A DNA stretch of 64,000 bases from Armigeres subalbatus (taxonomy: Eukaryota > Arthropoda > Insecta > Diptera > Culicidae). The notes under the pieces are model-generated. The model did no database searches. It saw only the letters and a program-made list of their open reading frames with translations, and was not told the DNA's origin. Numbering within the stretch: the first letter of the stretch is position 1; each line of letters begins with the position of its first letter. The translations under genes and the position numbers were made by a program. Positions 35,456 through 47,700 of the stretch are shown here, in pieces. The stretch lies in NCBI RefSeq assembly GCF_024139115.2, contig NC_085140.1, forward strand, positions 337,095,099-337,159,098, read 5' to 3'.

Positions 35456-36417
35456 ACTATTTTTTTTGCTAATTATCTAATACATGCATTCATCGTTGAA
35501 GTGTTTATCGGCTATGCAGTCTGATGACCAGCTAAAACGCTATATTAATTATAGCTATATTAATATAGCGTTTTAGCTGGTCATCAGACTGCATAGCCGA
35601 TAAACACTTCAACGAGTTAACCACCACCTCCATGCATTCATCTCTTAGACTAGGTGTTCCGTGTTTTCTTTACACTATCATCCTTATTTGCTATGTTACT
35701 TTTTAGTTATTATTAATACATTTCAATTGCCTCTGGCAGTTAGAATTTTTCCTCTGGTTTAATTGAACCATGTAGGAATTACAATGTTTTTTAACTTAAA
35801 CTAAACCTAACCTAATTTATACTAAGGGTACAAGGAGCTAATCGTTGCAATAGAGGATTGCAACGATTTTTGTCTAAAATTGGAAATTATTTTGTTGGAC
35901 ATTTGTTGCAATGTCTCAATATTAGAAATTCTATGAAGTTCATTGGTACTATACCACGGAGGCAACTTCAGAATCATTTTCAAAATTTTATTTTGAATCC
36001 TCTGAAGTGCCTTCTTTCTGGTATTGCAGCAACTAGTCCATATTGGCACAGCATACAACATGGATGGTCTAAAAATATGTGAATCAAAAGTTTGTTCTTA
36101 AGACAAAGTTTTGATTTTCTGTTTATAAGTGGATATAGACACTTAATATATTTGTTACATTTGGCTTGAAGCCCTTCAATGTGATTTGTAAAAGTTAATT
36201 TTTGGTCCAGCAGAAGTCCTAAATATTTGGCTTCGCTAGACCAATTTATTGGAACCCCATTCATAGTGACAATATGTCTGCTAGAAGATTTCAAATAAGA
36301 AGCTCTCGGCTTATGTGGGAAAATTATAAGCTGAGTTTTGGAAGCATTTGGGGAAATTTTCCATTTTTGCAAGTGGAGAAAATATCCAAACTTTTTTGCA
36401 ATCTACTACAAATGACA
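35456..36417 (-). mobile_element. Juan LINE copy 2, 3' part
   Basis: Minus-strand copy of the end of Juan ORF2 and 3' UTR: WKISPNASKTQLIIF, YLGLLLDQKLTFTNHIEG, MLYAVPIWTSCCNTRKKALQ and the terminal SLYP stop at about 35822. It matches 18475-19275 closely. The frame breaks near 36080, and a 137-bp fold-back insert sits in the 3' UTR at 35494-35630. Juan similarity ends at about 36417. Confidence 0.88.
35494..35630. repeat. 137-bp perfect fold-back insertion with target duplication
   Basis: Two perfectly complementary 56-nt arms (35494-35549 and 35559-35614) enclose a 9-nt loop TATAGCTAT and are followed by AGTTAACCACCACCTC. The 11-bp direct repeat CATGCATTCAT flanks it at 35483-35493 and 35631-35641. 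The other Juan copy (about 19229-19250) has a single CATG-containing site here, so the insert is secondary. Its source is unknown. Confidence 0.9.
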
Positions 36418-37655
36418 CTTACTCATTTTGCCATTCGTTTGAGGGTGCCACCAATAGCTTCGCAAGGGCCTTTTCCGTGCGATGTTGCAAAAAAGTGTCA
36501 TTCTGCTTCTACGCTATGTTTTGAATTAAAACTGCACAGACTTAAGTTCTTTTTATTTTTATAATGTGCTGCAGCTCCACCAGACACAAAAGTAATTTTT
36601 GTAAAATCGATCGACTGTTTCAAAAGGTCAATTAATTTTGAAATGAATAAGTGAACAGCTTTTGTGTCATGGGTCATTACTTCTGATTAATAAAGCTAAC
36701 GTTTTTCAATTTACCGTTTCTTTTAAAGTAAACTTCGAATGGATGTATTGTTGCCTGGTAATTATTCCCAACCTTGAACAGCATTTTCGATAATAAATGA
36801 ATAATTTTCAGAGAAATCCAACAATACAAGTATTTCACTTTGGTTTTCAAAAAAGTGTCATGAGTTATAAGTTATAAGTTTTTTTTTTCAATAAAAGACG
36901 ATACAAACTCATCTACAGGCTTTATAACGGTTTCTAAATTACACCGATCAGTGGTTAGCCTTTGCTGAAAAACAACATCTTCTTTTCCACTATTACAATT
37001 AAATATCACTTCAATTTCGTTTCGGCAACATTTGCCCGTTTTCAAAGCAATTATTTGTTTTTTTTTGTACTTTCGTTTTTTTTTTAAACTCAATTGTTTT
37101 TAAGTTACTTCAATACAAAAAGTCAAAGAAAATATAAACCCTTTTCAAATGTTGGTCCACAAATATATTAGATTATGCTAAATTGCTTCCTAAACACATT
37201 TTTGTACATCCAAAATGTGTCGTTGGCTTATGATAGGCTGCTGGACCTATATTTGGCACTGTAGGAATAAAACACGCTAATAAATTTTCACTCAATATGG
37301 ACATGGAAAAAGTTTTTGTTAGAAAAACTTTTTTTCCTTAAATATGTCACAGGAACATTATTCCCAGAAAAGTTAGATAATTGAAATACCTATCTGCAGG
37401 TAAAATTTCATCGATTTCTGAGATGAGGTTTTTTTGTAATATCGATTTTAATTTTTAAAACTATTTTTTTTCAGTGTAGAAATCGTTTTTTTATTTTTGG
37501 ATATTTTTCCAAAAAACTTCAAGGAATTTTACGACAGTCCGCCATACAACACTTTTTTGTAGGTCTTGTAATTTTAGAGTGACATCGATTTTTGAAAAAT
37601 CAATGAAAAAAAATTAGGCCCTCATCATATGTTACTCTTGATAATTTTTGAAAAA
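36418..37655. other. AT-rich insert between two Juan parts
   Basis: About 1.2 kb with no similarity seen to Juan. AAAGTGTCAT occurs at about 36503 and 36852; GATTTTTGAAAAATCAATG near 37585 is a small palindrome. No frame of interest. Confidence 0.45.
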
Positions 37656-37659
37656 CTAA

Positions 37660-38205
37660 GAATGCAGAGTGGCTTAGAAATACCATATCTTTATGCCTAC
37701 CAAGATTCATTTGATTCTGAGATGGTGCTGCCAGCCCCATAGCAGGGTTGGCGCGAAATTCGTCAATGTCAACGTTAGATTTAGAAGGAATATCTGAAGT
37801 CTCCAGCTTCCTTCAATTTTTTCCGCGCTTGGGCAAGGCGGTCTTGAAACCTTGTTTCTTTGAAGGAAGTGGAGAATTCAGAGACTCCCCCTTCCTCTTG
37901 TTTTTATTAATGCACATTGGTGAGCGTGGAGACGTGACCTTCTAATCCAGAACGGTGTCCCTGCAGGATTACCACCGCTTGTCGGAATTTTACTTCCGCA
38001 AACGGGTCCAACGTAAAACGAAGGCACGGGTCCTTGCAAAGATCATAACGGGATCAGTGGGTACAAATAGCGCTGAGAAGCACTGTTGAAATTAAAATAG
38101 CTTCGGGTAGTATTAAAAACTTCCTTCCGCAAAGAGAGAAAAGAACCGCACAGTACGAAAGCACGATGCGGTCTGACCTTTACACCTTCTGTTTTCCGTT
38201 CAACT
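37660..38205 (-). pseudogene. Juan LINE copy 2, 5' UTR and ORF1 start
   Basis: On the minus strand a leader (about 38205-37920) with GCGGTGGTAATCCTGCAGGG is followed by ATG at 37917-37915 and MCINKNKRKGESLNSPLPSK, then a stop after KRGKN caused by a frameshift. The rest of the ORF1 N terminus reads in another frame to about 37660. Same strand as 35456-36417, so probably one Juan insertion that lost its middle and took in other DNA. Confidence 0.65.
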
Positions 38206-38256
38206 CCATCTATAATCGCCTGGTAAAGATGAAGGATATATGTCCCAATTTTTAAG

Positions 38257-38859
38257 GATACCCGACTAGAAGCTCATATCAAAATTATATCACAATATGT
38301 TATTATGTTATATAAAATTTTTATAACAAAATTTGTTAGAAATATGGTGCAGGATGTTGTTAAAATATCTAAATTTCTATCAATAATTACACTACTCGAA
38401 ACAAAAAACTATCAAATTTTGTTACAATTTTATCAAAAAAATAACATATTTTGTTAGAAACTTATAACAGAATCAGATACAAAATACATTGTTTACTGTG
38501 CAGTTACAGGTTGTGATAGGTCGCCAGATTGTGATCAACATTTAGAAATATTAGTTTTTTTCTGAACAAGAATATTTTTCAAGAACATGAAACTAAGAAC
38601 ATTACAAATTAGACAACTTTTTCAAATTATATTAGCGTTTGTGATATATATGGCAGTAGACTTTGCTACATCTATTTTAATTGCCTACTGTTGGGCAATT
38701 CGGTATCAAGCATTTTTTAAATCTTATTATGTTAAAATCCTGTTACAACATTTGAAAGATAAATGCTACTAAGAACAAAATTGTATCAAAATAAGTTATA
38801 AAGATCACAATATGTTAAAATTGTGTTAAGTTTTAGTTATGCTCTTCTAGTCGGGTATC
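38257..38859. mobile_element. MITE, GATACCCGACTAGAAG ends
   Basis: 603 bp with inverted termini GATACCCGACTAGAAG (38257-38272) and CTTCTAGTCGGGTATC (38844-38859); similarity continues inward through TATCACAATATGTTA-like blocks. The interior is AT-rich, repeating TTTGTTATAA/TTATAACAAA words. No transposase. Confidence 0.8.
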
Positions 38860-39120
38860 GGTGAAGCTCCAATTCCTCTATAATCGTCCCGTTAGGATTG
38901 AGGTATGTGCCCCAAATTTGGACCCATGCATTTAAAAGGTACGTTAAAGGTTCGTTCTATTCACATGTCTCTCCCTCATTTCTCCTTTGACCCTACCTTC
39001 TATTATATAACCTTATGTTAGAGAATATGTGTTCCACATTTGGTGGAAATCGGTTGAGGGGCTCAAAAGTTACAAAAGATCGTTAACTAAACAATACACC
39101 CCGTAAGTCCCCCCCTTTTT
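38860..39120. other. short unassigned stretch
   Basis: Nothing recognised. Confidence 0.4.
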
Positions 39121-39414
39121 CCTAATGACTCTCTCAACCCCTGGTGATAGAGAAAGTGTGTTCCAAATCTGGTTGAAATCTGACATGGGGGTTAACAGTA
39201 AAGTCACTAGATATAAAGTCTGACGGAGTGAAAACTGTGAGATTTTCCAATCAGAAAAATTCTTCATCCTAATGACTCTCTCAACCCCTGGTGATAGAGA
39301 AAGTGTGTTCCAAATCTGGTTGAAATCTGACATGGGGGTTAACAGTAAAGTCACTAGATATAAAGTCTGACGGAGTGAAAACTGTGAGATTTTCCAATCA
39401 GAAAAATTCTTGTT
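39121..39414. repeat. 147-bp perfect tandem duplication
   Basis: Unit 39121-39267 is followed at once by an identical copy 39268-39412. The copies show no differences by eye, so the event is recent. Each unit contains 78 bp of flanking DNA plus the first 69 bp of the MITE at 39346, so it post-dates that insertion. Confidence 0.92.
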
Positions 39415-39749
39415 AGATTTTGGCAGCCCTTGAAAAAGTTCAACGATTATAAGCTTTTAGAATTTGCTTTTACAAAGCAAAAACATTTTTTCCACATTTT
39501 ATTCGCGAAAAATGAAATAGAATGTTATTCAACTAATAAATCCAAGAAGAAATTCCTTTACCTTTTTCTTTGGACTTTGTAGCTTTTTATATTTTTGGAA
39601 TAACTTTCCAATATATTTATCAGCACTATCTCAATACTCTCCATTGCTTCAAGTCCATTTGAAGCATCATGTTCGATTGGATCCCGCAAATGACAGTTCG
39701 ATTGATGACCTGTCAGTGTCTTCGCCAGACTTTATATCTAGTGACTTTA
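39346..39749. mobile_element. hAT-like MITE, 8-bp target duplication
   Basis: 404 bp with about 30-bp inverted ends TAAAGTCACTAGATATAAAG and complement, flanked by GTTAACAG at 39338-39345 and 39750-39757. An 8-bp duplication is the hAT hallmark. Non-coding. Its left end is repeated at 39199 through the later tandem duplication. Confidence 0.88.
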
Positions 39750-39757
39750 GTTAACAG

Positions 39758-42555
39758 TTATCCTGATTTTTTGGTATTCTAATGCGTTTCTCTCCCCCAC
39801 TCCTTCCTCCTTTTTACAATGAGCTTTCCTCCCCCTTTGTAATCTTCACCTGGTAATAGAGAATGTGTGTTTCGTGAATAGAAGAATTCTCAAAGTATTC
39901 TAGTTTCATAATAACATGTTTCCTCTCAAATAGAAGAAAAAAGCGAATATAAATTAGCTAATATTGCCCGAATAAAAAATATTATAGAAAAATAATACAT
40001 TTTTATATTTTTTATATTTTATTTGTTTCATATTATTATATTTTTTTGTTTTTAAATTTTTAATTAGGCTTTTCAGATTCCTATAATTTGAGATTTTTAA
40101 ATTAAGATATATTTTAAGATTTTTTGATTTCTGTATATTTTTAATCTTTAATTGTATTGCTTTTCTCTATTTTTTAATTTTTTTCATCAATTGATTTTTA
40201 CTTTTTTAGGTTTTGTAGGATTCTTGAGATCTTGGAGTTTTAGATTTTAGCTTTTAAAATTTTAGATTTTTCGATCATCATATCTTCATACTTTTAGATT
40301 TTTAGATTTCCAGGTTTTAGTTGTTTAGATTTAGAATATTCTTTTTGAAATTCGTTCACATCTTCGATCTAACGGTTCCAAAATTTAAAAAAAATTATAC
40401 TCATGTACATATATTCCTTAACTGAGAAAAACAATCTGAACAAATTAATGAAAAGTATTAGAAAAATACGCATTTCCTGAGTTTCCTACGGGAAATTTTT
40501 CTGTATAAAGAGATCGTTTAACTGACAATGAATTACGGTTTTTGGATTCATGACAATATCTTACTCTTCAGACTTTCAGGTAATTTTTGACCTCAATTTG
40601 ACTGATCAACAACTATGTAAGACTTGGTAAAGTGGGATCTTCTCAGGAATGAACGTCAAGTCGCAGTTGAAATTGTTATCACAGCATGGATCCATTATAA
40701 AACTCAAACCGTCAACCAGAACAAACCTTGAACATGTTCGAGTTTTAAAACCGTTTTCATAACATTGCGCTGATTTAAACCAGTTTAACCAAAAACTTTT
40801 CTACAAAGTACCAGCAGGAAATCTTATCCCGATCAGAGCTAAGCTAAAGCAATAGAACTTTCCTTCAAATACCAAATAACTGCATTACCCTCCATATATG
40901 TTTAAAGCACTCTCGTGCACAAACGCTCGACTTCTCGTTTCAAAACTTTCCGAATCACTTCCGCGCTTCACATGCATATCCTGCTTCGCGTGACAGACCG
41001 GGTGGAGGAGTATCGCAGCACGGCCAGACGATGCTCCCATTCATGGTGCGAAGAGGCACCCCAGAGAGGAAGGATCTTCTACGAAAAAGCACTTATCTAT
41101 TTTTCTTCGCTGCCTCAACGTCATCTCACTCATATTGGCAGTGCAGTGTAGCGAAAAAAGAACGTCATCGAAACCAGAGACGCCGGGACCGTAGCATCTT
41201 AACTTTAATCCACTTGAAATCTCTGCTTTCTTTAGTTTATCTCTGCGCTTACACTTTCCATGTGGGCCGAATAGTTTCGGATTCCGGCTTGTCTGCTGAT
41301 ACAACCGGGTTAAAACTAAGAATCAAAGAATCGCAAATTGTTCAATAGAAAAAAAACTGACACCGGAAAGGGTTTTCCATGTCTCGACGGAATTCTCTTT
41401 GAGCTGATTCGTGTTTGTGTGGTTTCGATTCCGGACATTATGAGATGTGCAATTGTGCAATGAAAACAAGGTGGCAAACATTGAATATGAAAATTGATTT
41501 TTTTTTCAAGTTTTGGATTTAATCCGGAAGTTTTGTTTTGAGAAACTTTTTAGGTTTTAACGGTAATACTTGCATTAACGCAAAGAAACAGTTATTACAC
41601 TTCAGTTACAAACAATGGTATGTTATGACGGACAGAATGTTATTAGAATGAATTCTATAGATATCAAGGACCGTGCAAGTGCAATGGTCTTACTAAGACG
41701 TTCGCAATAGTAATTGCAATTGCGTTATTTTTCATCACTGATGGACCTTAATCTAGCTGTTATGTTACAGCTTCCAACACGCCATTTCTCCAGCTTGAAC
41801 CATGAATCAAAACATAGAACCCGAATGAGATTTTCTTGGATGACAGAATGATGAAGAAAAGTGTCCTTTGCCAGAGCTACATGTTCGTGTGTAACGCGGA
41901 CCTACGTACGAGACCTGATTGTAGGAAGTCCCGATAATAGCTTCCTTTTCGCATCCTGCCATACGTTACTTGCTCTATGTCGGCCAAGCTGCGAAGCTTT
42001 TCTCACCCAGCTCTGGCATAAAGTAACCGCACGTACATAATATATCCTTGGGAGAGACACTTATTTCAGCGCGAAAAACATCCATCATCCCGGCGGTGCG
42101 GTGCCGTATCGCGCGAAAATTGAACATTCTGCGAGCTGGTGGAGAGCAACGCCAGAGGATGAAAAATTGATGGAGTGTTTCACGAAAGTAAGACGAAAGT
42201 CTGTGACTGAGTGGCTTCGGTGCAAATTCGTCCCAATGACAAGCGACTGATGTAGCGAAGTGCATCCCGGTTTGGAGGTTTGCTTTTTTCCGTGTGTCAA
42301 GTGGGATCATCATCACCGAATCGAGACGATTGCAATGAATCTTGAATGTCAAAGTGCGCGGTTCGGAAATATGTAAAGCTGTTACGGGAATACATCAATC
42401 AGGAACTTTGTACCGTTTATTGGCTTTCAGCTGGGGGTGCAAATGAAGGGAATTGTTACCTTTTTCCTTCCTCCTGCATGTTCCCATCATAAACCACATA
42501 CGCTCGAATTTCTTTCAATTGGCTTAGGTGTGGTAGGGGTAAATTGGGCAATGGG
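39758..42555. other. no gene recognised; AT-rich simple repeats 39950-40400
   Basis: 39950-40400 is extremely AT-rich with repeated TTTTAGATTTTTAGATTT words. 40900-42400 is less biased and carries short overlapping frames without domains. Could be unique host DNA. Confidence 0.45.
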
Positions 42556-42559
42556 CAGC

Positions 42560-44744
42560 CCTTTATCATTTCATTTATTTAGTTTACATCTAAACAGATA
42601 ACACTGAATCAACAATTTGACGCCACAATACACGGTTCGAGGCCGCATCTCTTCATCATCGAATGCGTCCAAGTCGCTTTTCACCTGGTCTGTTCACCTC
42701 GCTCGCTGTGCTCCACGCCGTCTCGTACCTGCGAACACCATCTTTGCAGGCTTGCTATCCGGCATTCTTGCAACATGCCCTGCGCATCGTACCCTTCCGG
42801 CTTTAGCTACCTTCTGGATACTGGGTTCGCCGTAGAGCTGGACGAGCTCGTGGTTCATTCTGCGCCGCCACACACCGCCAAAGATGGTCCTAAGCACGCG
42901 TCTTTGAATACTCCAAGTGCTTGTAAGTCCTCTTCGAGCATTGTCCATGTTTCATGTCCGTAGAGGACTACCGGTCTTATCAGCGTCTTGTTCATAACAC
43001 ATTTGGTGCGGTGGCGAATCTTTTTTGAACGCAGTTTCATCTGGAGCCCGACTTCCACAGATGATGCGCCTTCGTAATTCACGACTAACATTGTTTTCAG
43101 CCGTTAGCAAGGATTTAAGGTAGACGAATTCCTCGACCACCTCGAAGGTATCCCCGTCTATCGTAACACTACTTCCCAGGCGGGCCCTGTCGCGCTCGGT
43201 TTCGCCCACAAGCATGTACTTTGTCTTCGATGCATTCACCACCAGTCCAATTTTTGTTGCTTCACGTTTCAGGCGGGTGTACAGTTCTGCCACCTTTGCA
43301 AATGTTCGGCCGACATTGTCCATGTCATCCGCGAAACAAATAAATTGACTGGATCTGTTGAAAATCGTACCCCGGCTGTTATAGGGGAAGAGGCCTCAAA
43401 ACGCCCCCCGAGGCAAAACGCCTTTTGTGGCTTCCGTCATATTTACCGTCATTAAGATGGCCGTAACAAAACTAGGTCTAAAATTATGTAGGTTAGGCGA
43501 AAAAAGTTTCAAAATAGTGTATGGGAAGGTCGGAAAAACCGAAAATTTCCACATTTTGAAGAAACATCTAACATTTTGGCGAGGCAAAACGCCCTAGTGA
43601 CACTAATCTACAATGTACTTGCGTCTCCACGCACTATCCATACCAGAATGCTGATTCGCCGACGCATGGTGTTTTGTTCCCTAGGAGCTGCCAGCTAAAA
43701 GGCGTTTTGCCTCATGAGTTTTCCGGCAACAGAATATCACCACTTTTTTGAAATGTGAATATTATCAATATGATTGAGAATTTTGACAATTTTTGAATGG
43801 CATCAACTAGCTATCTTGTTTAACTGTTGCATAATGTAAAAATACCCATGAATAGCGTTACAAATAAGACAATAAAGCAGTCTTTGCTTAGGTAGGGCAT
43901 ATTGCCCCTTCTTCCCCTACCCGGCTCTCCGCATGACACCTTCTAGCGCAATGTTGAACATTAGGCACGAAAGTCCATCACCTTGTCTTAGTCCCCGGCG
44001 CGATTCGAACGAACTGGAGTGTTCGCCCGAGTTTTGCACACCATCCGCCGTTGCTTTGATCAGTCTGGTAAGCTTCCCAGGGAAGCGGTTCTCGTCCATA
44101 ATTGTCCATAGCTCTACGCGGTCTATACTGTCGTATGCAGCAGAACAGATGGTGCGTTGGGACCTGGTATTCACAGCATTTTTGAAGGATTTGCCGTACA
44201 GTAAAGATCTGGTCCGTTGTCGAGCGGCCGTCAACGGAGCCGGCTTGACAACTCAAGCACTGAGCTCAGCTCCGAAACCATCCTTACCAGCTGCTTTATT
44301 GGCCTTTAGCTGTTGGATGGCACCCTTAACTTCCACAAGGTGGGAGCTGGTTGGCTTCCATCGTTCGCTGAACTGACGTAGTCATCTCCTCCGCTGTCTT
44401 GGCTTTCACTGTCTGTGCTATCAGCGCCATTCAAATGTTCCTCGTAGTGCTGCTTTCACCTTTCGATAACCACACGTTCGTCCGTCAAGATGCTCTCATC
44501 CTTATCCCGGCACATTTCGACTCGCGGCACGAAGCCTTTGCGGGATCAACGCATCCTACGCTTCTGATAGAACTTGCGTGTTTCTTGAGAACGACACAGC
44601 TGTTCGATCTCCTCGAACTCCGTTTCTTCCAGCTGGCGTTTCTTCCCCTGAAAAAGGCGGGTCTGCTGTCTCCGCTTTCGTCTATAACGTTCCACGTTCT
44701 GCCGGGTACCTTGACGCAGCGCGACCGCCCGTGCTTTCACTGAA
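42560..44744 (-). mobile_element. RTE LINE copy 2, 5'-truncated, split by a MITE
   Basis: Minus strand from the endonuclease-RT linker (ARAVALRQGTRQNVERYRRK at about 44735) through RT to the C-terminal domain and a short 3' end with AAATAAATGAAAT at about 42565. RT parts: SRRGLRQGDGLSCLMFN (43917-44030), then after the MITE the FADD box at 43324-43335, VGETERDRARLG, VVLYGHETWTMLEEDLQAL and GEPSIQKVAKAGRVR. Many frameshifts. The 5' end directly meets the 3' end of the next LINE. Confidence 0.85.
43384..43917. mobile_element. MITE with TA duplication inside the RTE
   Basis: 534 bp beginning GGGGAAGAGGC and ending GCCCCTTCTTCCCC, with TA on each side (43382-43383, 43918-43919). It interrupts the RTE reading frame between the QGDG region and the FADD box. 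A decayed relative is at 5056-5450. A TA duplication suggests mobilisation by a Tc1/mariner-type transposase. Confidence 0.8.
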
Positions 44745-44799
44745 CATATAGAATTTTGATAGGAGGGTCGCATACCCAAAAGTTTGGGAAGCTCTGTTC

Positions 44800-47700
44800 T
44801 ACAGCATCTACAGCCTTTACTGGTTAGCAAATATAGAAGCTCCCTCATTAATCTCGAAAAGCCTAAATGCATCGTTGAAACGCGAAGCCATAAACCTTAT
44901 TGGATCATGCTGACCATAACGGCTGTTACGAGGAGCGAGATACAGGAAATTTCTGCGTCATAGAGGTCGTTCTGGAACACAAATATACAATTCAGCTAGA
45001 ATAGCAGGGGCATCGATCCCGCCGGTCAGTATTTTTGCAACGAAGACTGCTTGTATCGTGGTCCTTCTTTTCTCCAATGTTTCGATTCCGAGCAGCATGC
45101 AGCGATGTTCGTATGGCGGTAGAATGGGTGCATCACGCCACGGCAGACTTCGCAGAGCTATGCGAACGAATTTTCGTTGAACCGCCTCGATTTGTTCGAT
45201 CCAGCTCCTAGCATGAGGACACCAGACCACCACTGCTGATTCTAAAATTGATCGTACCAATGCGCAGTACAAAGCTTTGAGGCAGAGGGGATCAGTGAAT
45301 CCATCGGCCATCTTTAGAATAAAGCCTAGCTGTTTGTTAGCTTTAGAGATAACGTTTTCGTAATGAAGTCGAAACGTTAGTTCACTATCGAGCATCACGC
45401 CAAGGTCTCTAACTTGATCGAGTCGTTCCAATGGTTGTCCAGGTAAAGTGTACACATGGTGCAACGGATATCGTTTTTTGTGAAGGAAATCGTACTGCAT
45501 TTATCGACACACAGTTCCAGGTAATTACGTTTGCTCCATTCTTCGAAGGAATCCAGCATGTTTTGTAGCTCCAGGCAATCATCAATACCCGCAATAATCA
45601 TATAGATTTTCATGTCATCTGCGTAGAAAACTCGATTGCCAGTAGGCAATACATATGTGACGTCGTTGATGTACAGGGAAAATAATAATGGGCCAAGGTT
45701 ACTCCCCTGAGGCACACCAGATGTACATAACAAAGAAAGCGTCGGATTCTATCGAGCCATGTCTCACTTTCATTGACCTTCCTGAAAGGTATGATCTTAG
45801 CCAATTGACGATTGCTAGTGAAACACCTAACTTTTGGAGCTTGTGTAGTAGGACGTCATGATTTACCCGATCGAAGGCAGCTTTGAAATCGGTATAAACA
45901 GCATCGACTTGCAAACCCGCATCCATAGAGCGTATGCACACAGAGGAAAACTCAACAAGGTTAGTATTGACTGATCTTCTCGGATAGAACCCGTGCTGGG
46001 CACAGGAAATACGATTCTTGCAAGATTCGAAGAGGGCATTATTAACAATAATCTCAAATAGTTTGGGGCAGGCGCACAGTGATGTTAGTCCTCTGTAATT
46101 AGCTACGTTATTTTTATCACCTTTCTTGTGGATAGGGGACAAAAACGATGCCTTCCAGCTAGTAGGAAACTCCATTTGATGTAACGATTTGTTGAACAGC
46201 TTTACGAGTGGTGTAATAAGCGTAGTTGAACATTCCTTCAGAACTGCAGAAGGAATTCCATCGGGACCGGGAGATACGGAGTATTTTAGCTTCTGGATTG
46301 CATTAAGAACTTGATCTTCTGAAATTTCGGTGATATTGAAGTCGATGCTATTTGTTACAACATCTCGTAAGGCAGCGTTAATTTGTGTAGGTGATACTTG
46401 TATGTTAGAAAAACACTCATAAAATGTTTAGCAAACAATTCGCATTTTCTGGAAGCCGTTCCAGCAGAGGATTCGCGCAGATACTTTAAAGAAGGCAACC
46501 CATCTTCCTTGCGTTTTGACCGGACGAAGGACCAGAATCGTTTCGGACATGTGCGCAGACTTCGTTGCATTCGGTCTATGTAGCAGGCATACAAGATGCG
46601 GTTGTAGCGCACATACTTATTGCTGGCAAGCGAGAAGCGACGTTTGGAACAAGGCGAGCGATTAAGTCGATATCTCCGGAGTGCAGAGCGCTTGACACGC
46701 TTCAATTTTTGAAGACGTTTGTTTGCCCACGGAGGTTTTAACGGTGGTCGCTGTAGCGGAACATTAGCTTCAATCACTCGTTGTATCTCGTCGTTGAAGA
46801 ACTGCACCATGGCATTGAGATCTAGTTCGAAGTCCAAGAAACGCCAATCGATGGACGAAAAAGCGTCGTTCAGCGCGTCGAAAATTGAATCGAATGATAT
46901 CCGTAACTTGATCGAAACGTACAGGCAAAGGAACAGGGACAGTGACCTCTAGAGGATGAGGTACATCAACTTGGACTAGCGGTTCATCAGCTTCTAAAAC
47001 ATTTGCTGCTAATGCCTCATCGTTCACTAAAACTAGATCCAGAGTGCGAGAACTGGGGTTTGTCACCGAGTTTATCTGCGTAAGGCCATGAAAGCAAAAC
47101 CCATCATATAACATGCCGCCTGCTCTTGTCAATCGTGATTGGATCTAATACTAGACCTCCGTCTTCAGAAGGAGCCCAAAACATTTCAGGATGATTATAA
47201 TCGCCGAACTGGAAAGCGATGTCTTGCGGGTTCAAACGAGACAAAACAGAATTCAAAGACTCGATGTGCTGCTGAATCAGATTTTCATCGTTCCTACGGT
47301 CAGGTGGTAGGTACAGCACTCCGATGCTGATAGAGTTTTGTGGCAATTTGATCTTCACCCATAGCTGTTCCAAATTATTGCTCACCGGAGCCGAATCAAT
47401 ATTGCAACTTAAATAAGACGCAGCAGCTATTAATACTCCACCTCCCCTGATTTTGCGGCTATTTGTGGCATTTCGATCAACTCTGAATACGTTGAATGAA
47501 CTGCCGAAAAGTTGGGTTGATAAAACCGATGCATCAAGCCACGTCTCTGTCAAAACAATAACGTCGTATGTCGAGTCTACTCCAGTAAGAAAAAACCGAC
47601 GAAGGAGAGGAATACCATAAATACCAGAAAATTGTGCTCTATCGATATGAGTAGCTGATTGGCATTTAGGTGCAGCGCCGGCGGATGAAGTCATATCATT

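Noticed and set aside
39070..39354. 94-codon minus-strand frame
   Set aside because: Its internal repetition comes from the 147-bp tandem duplication; no domain.
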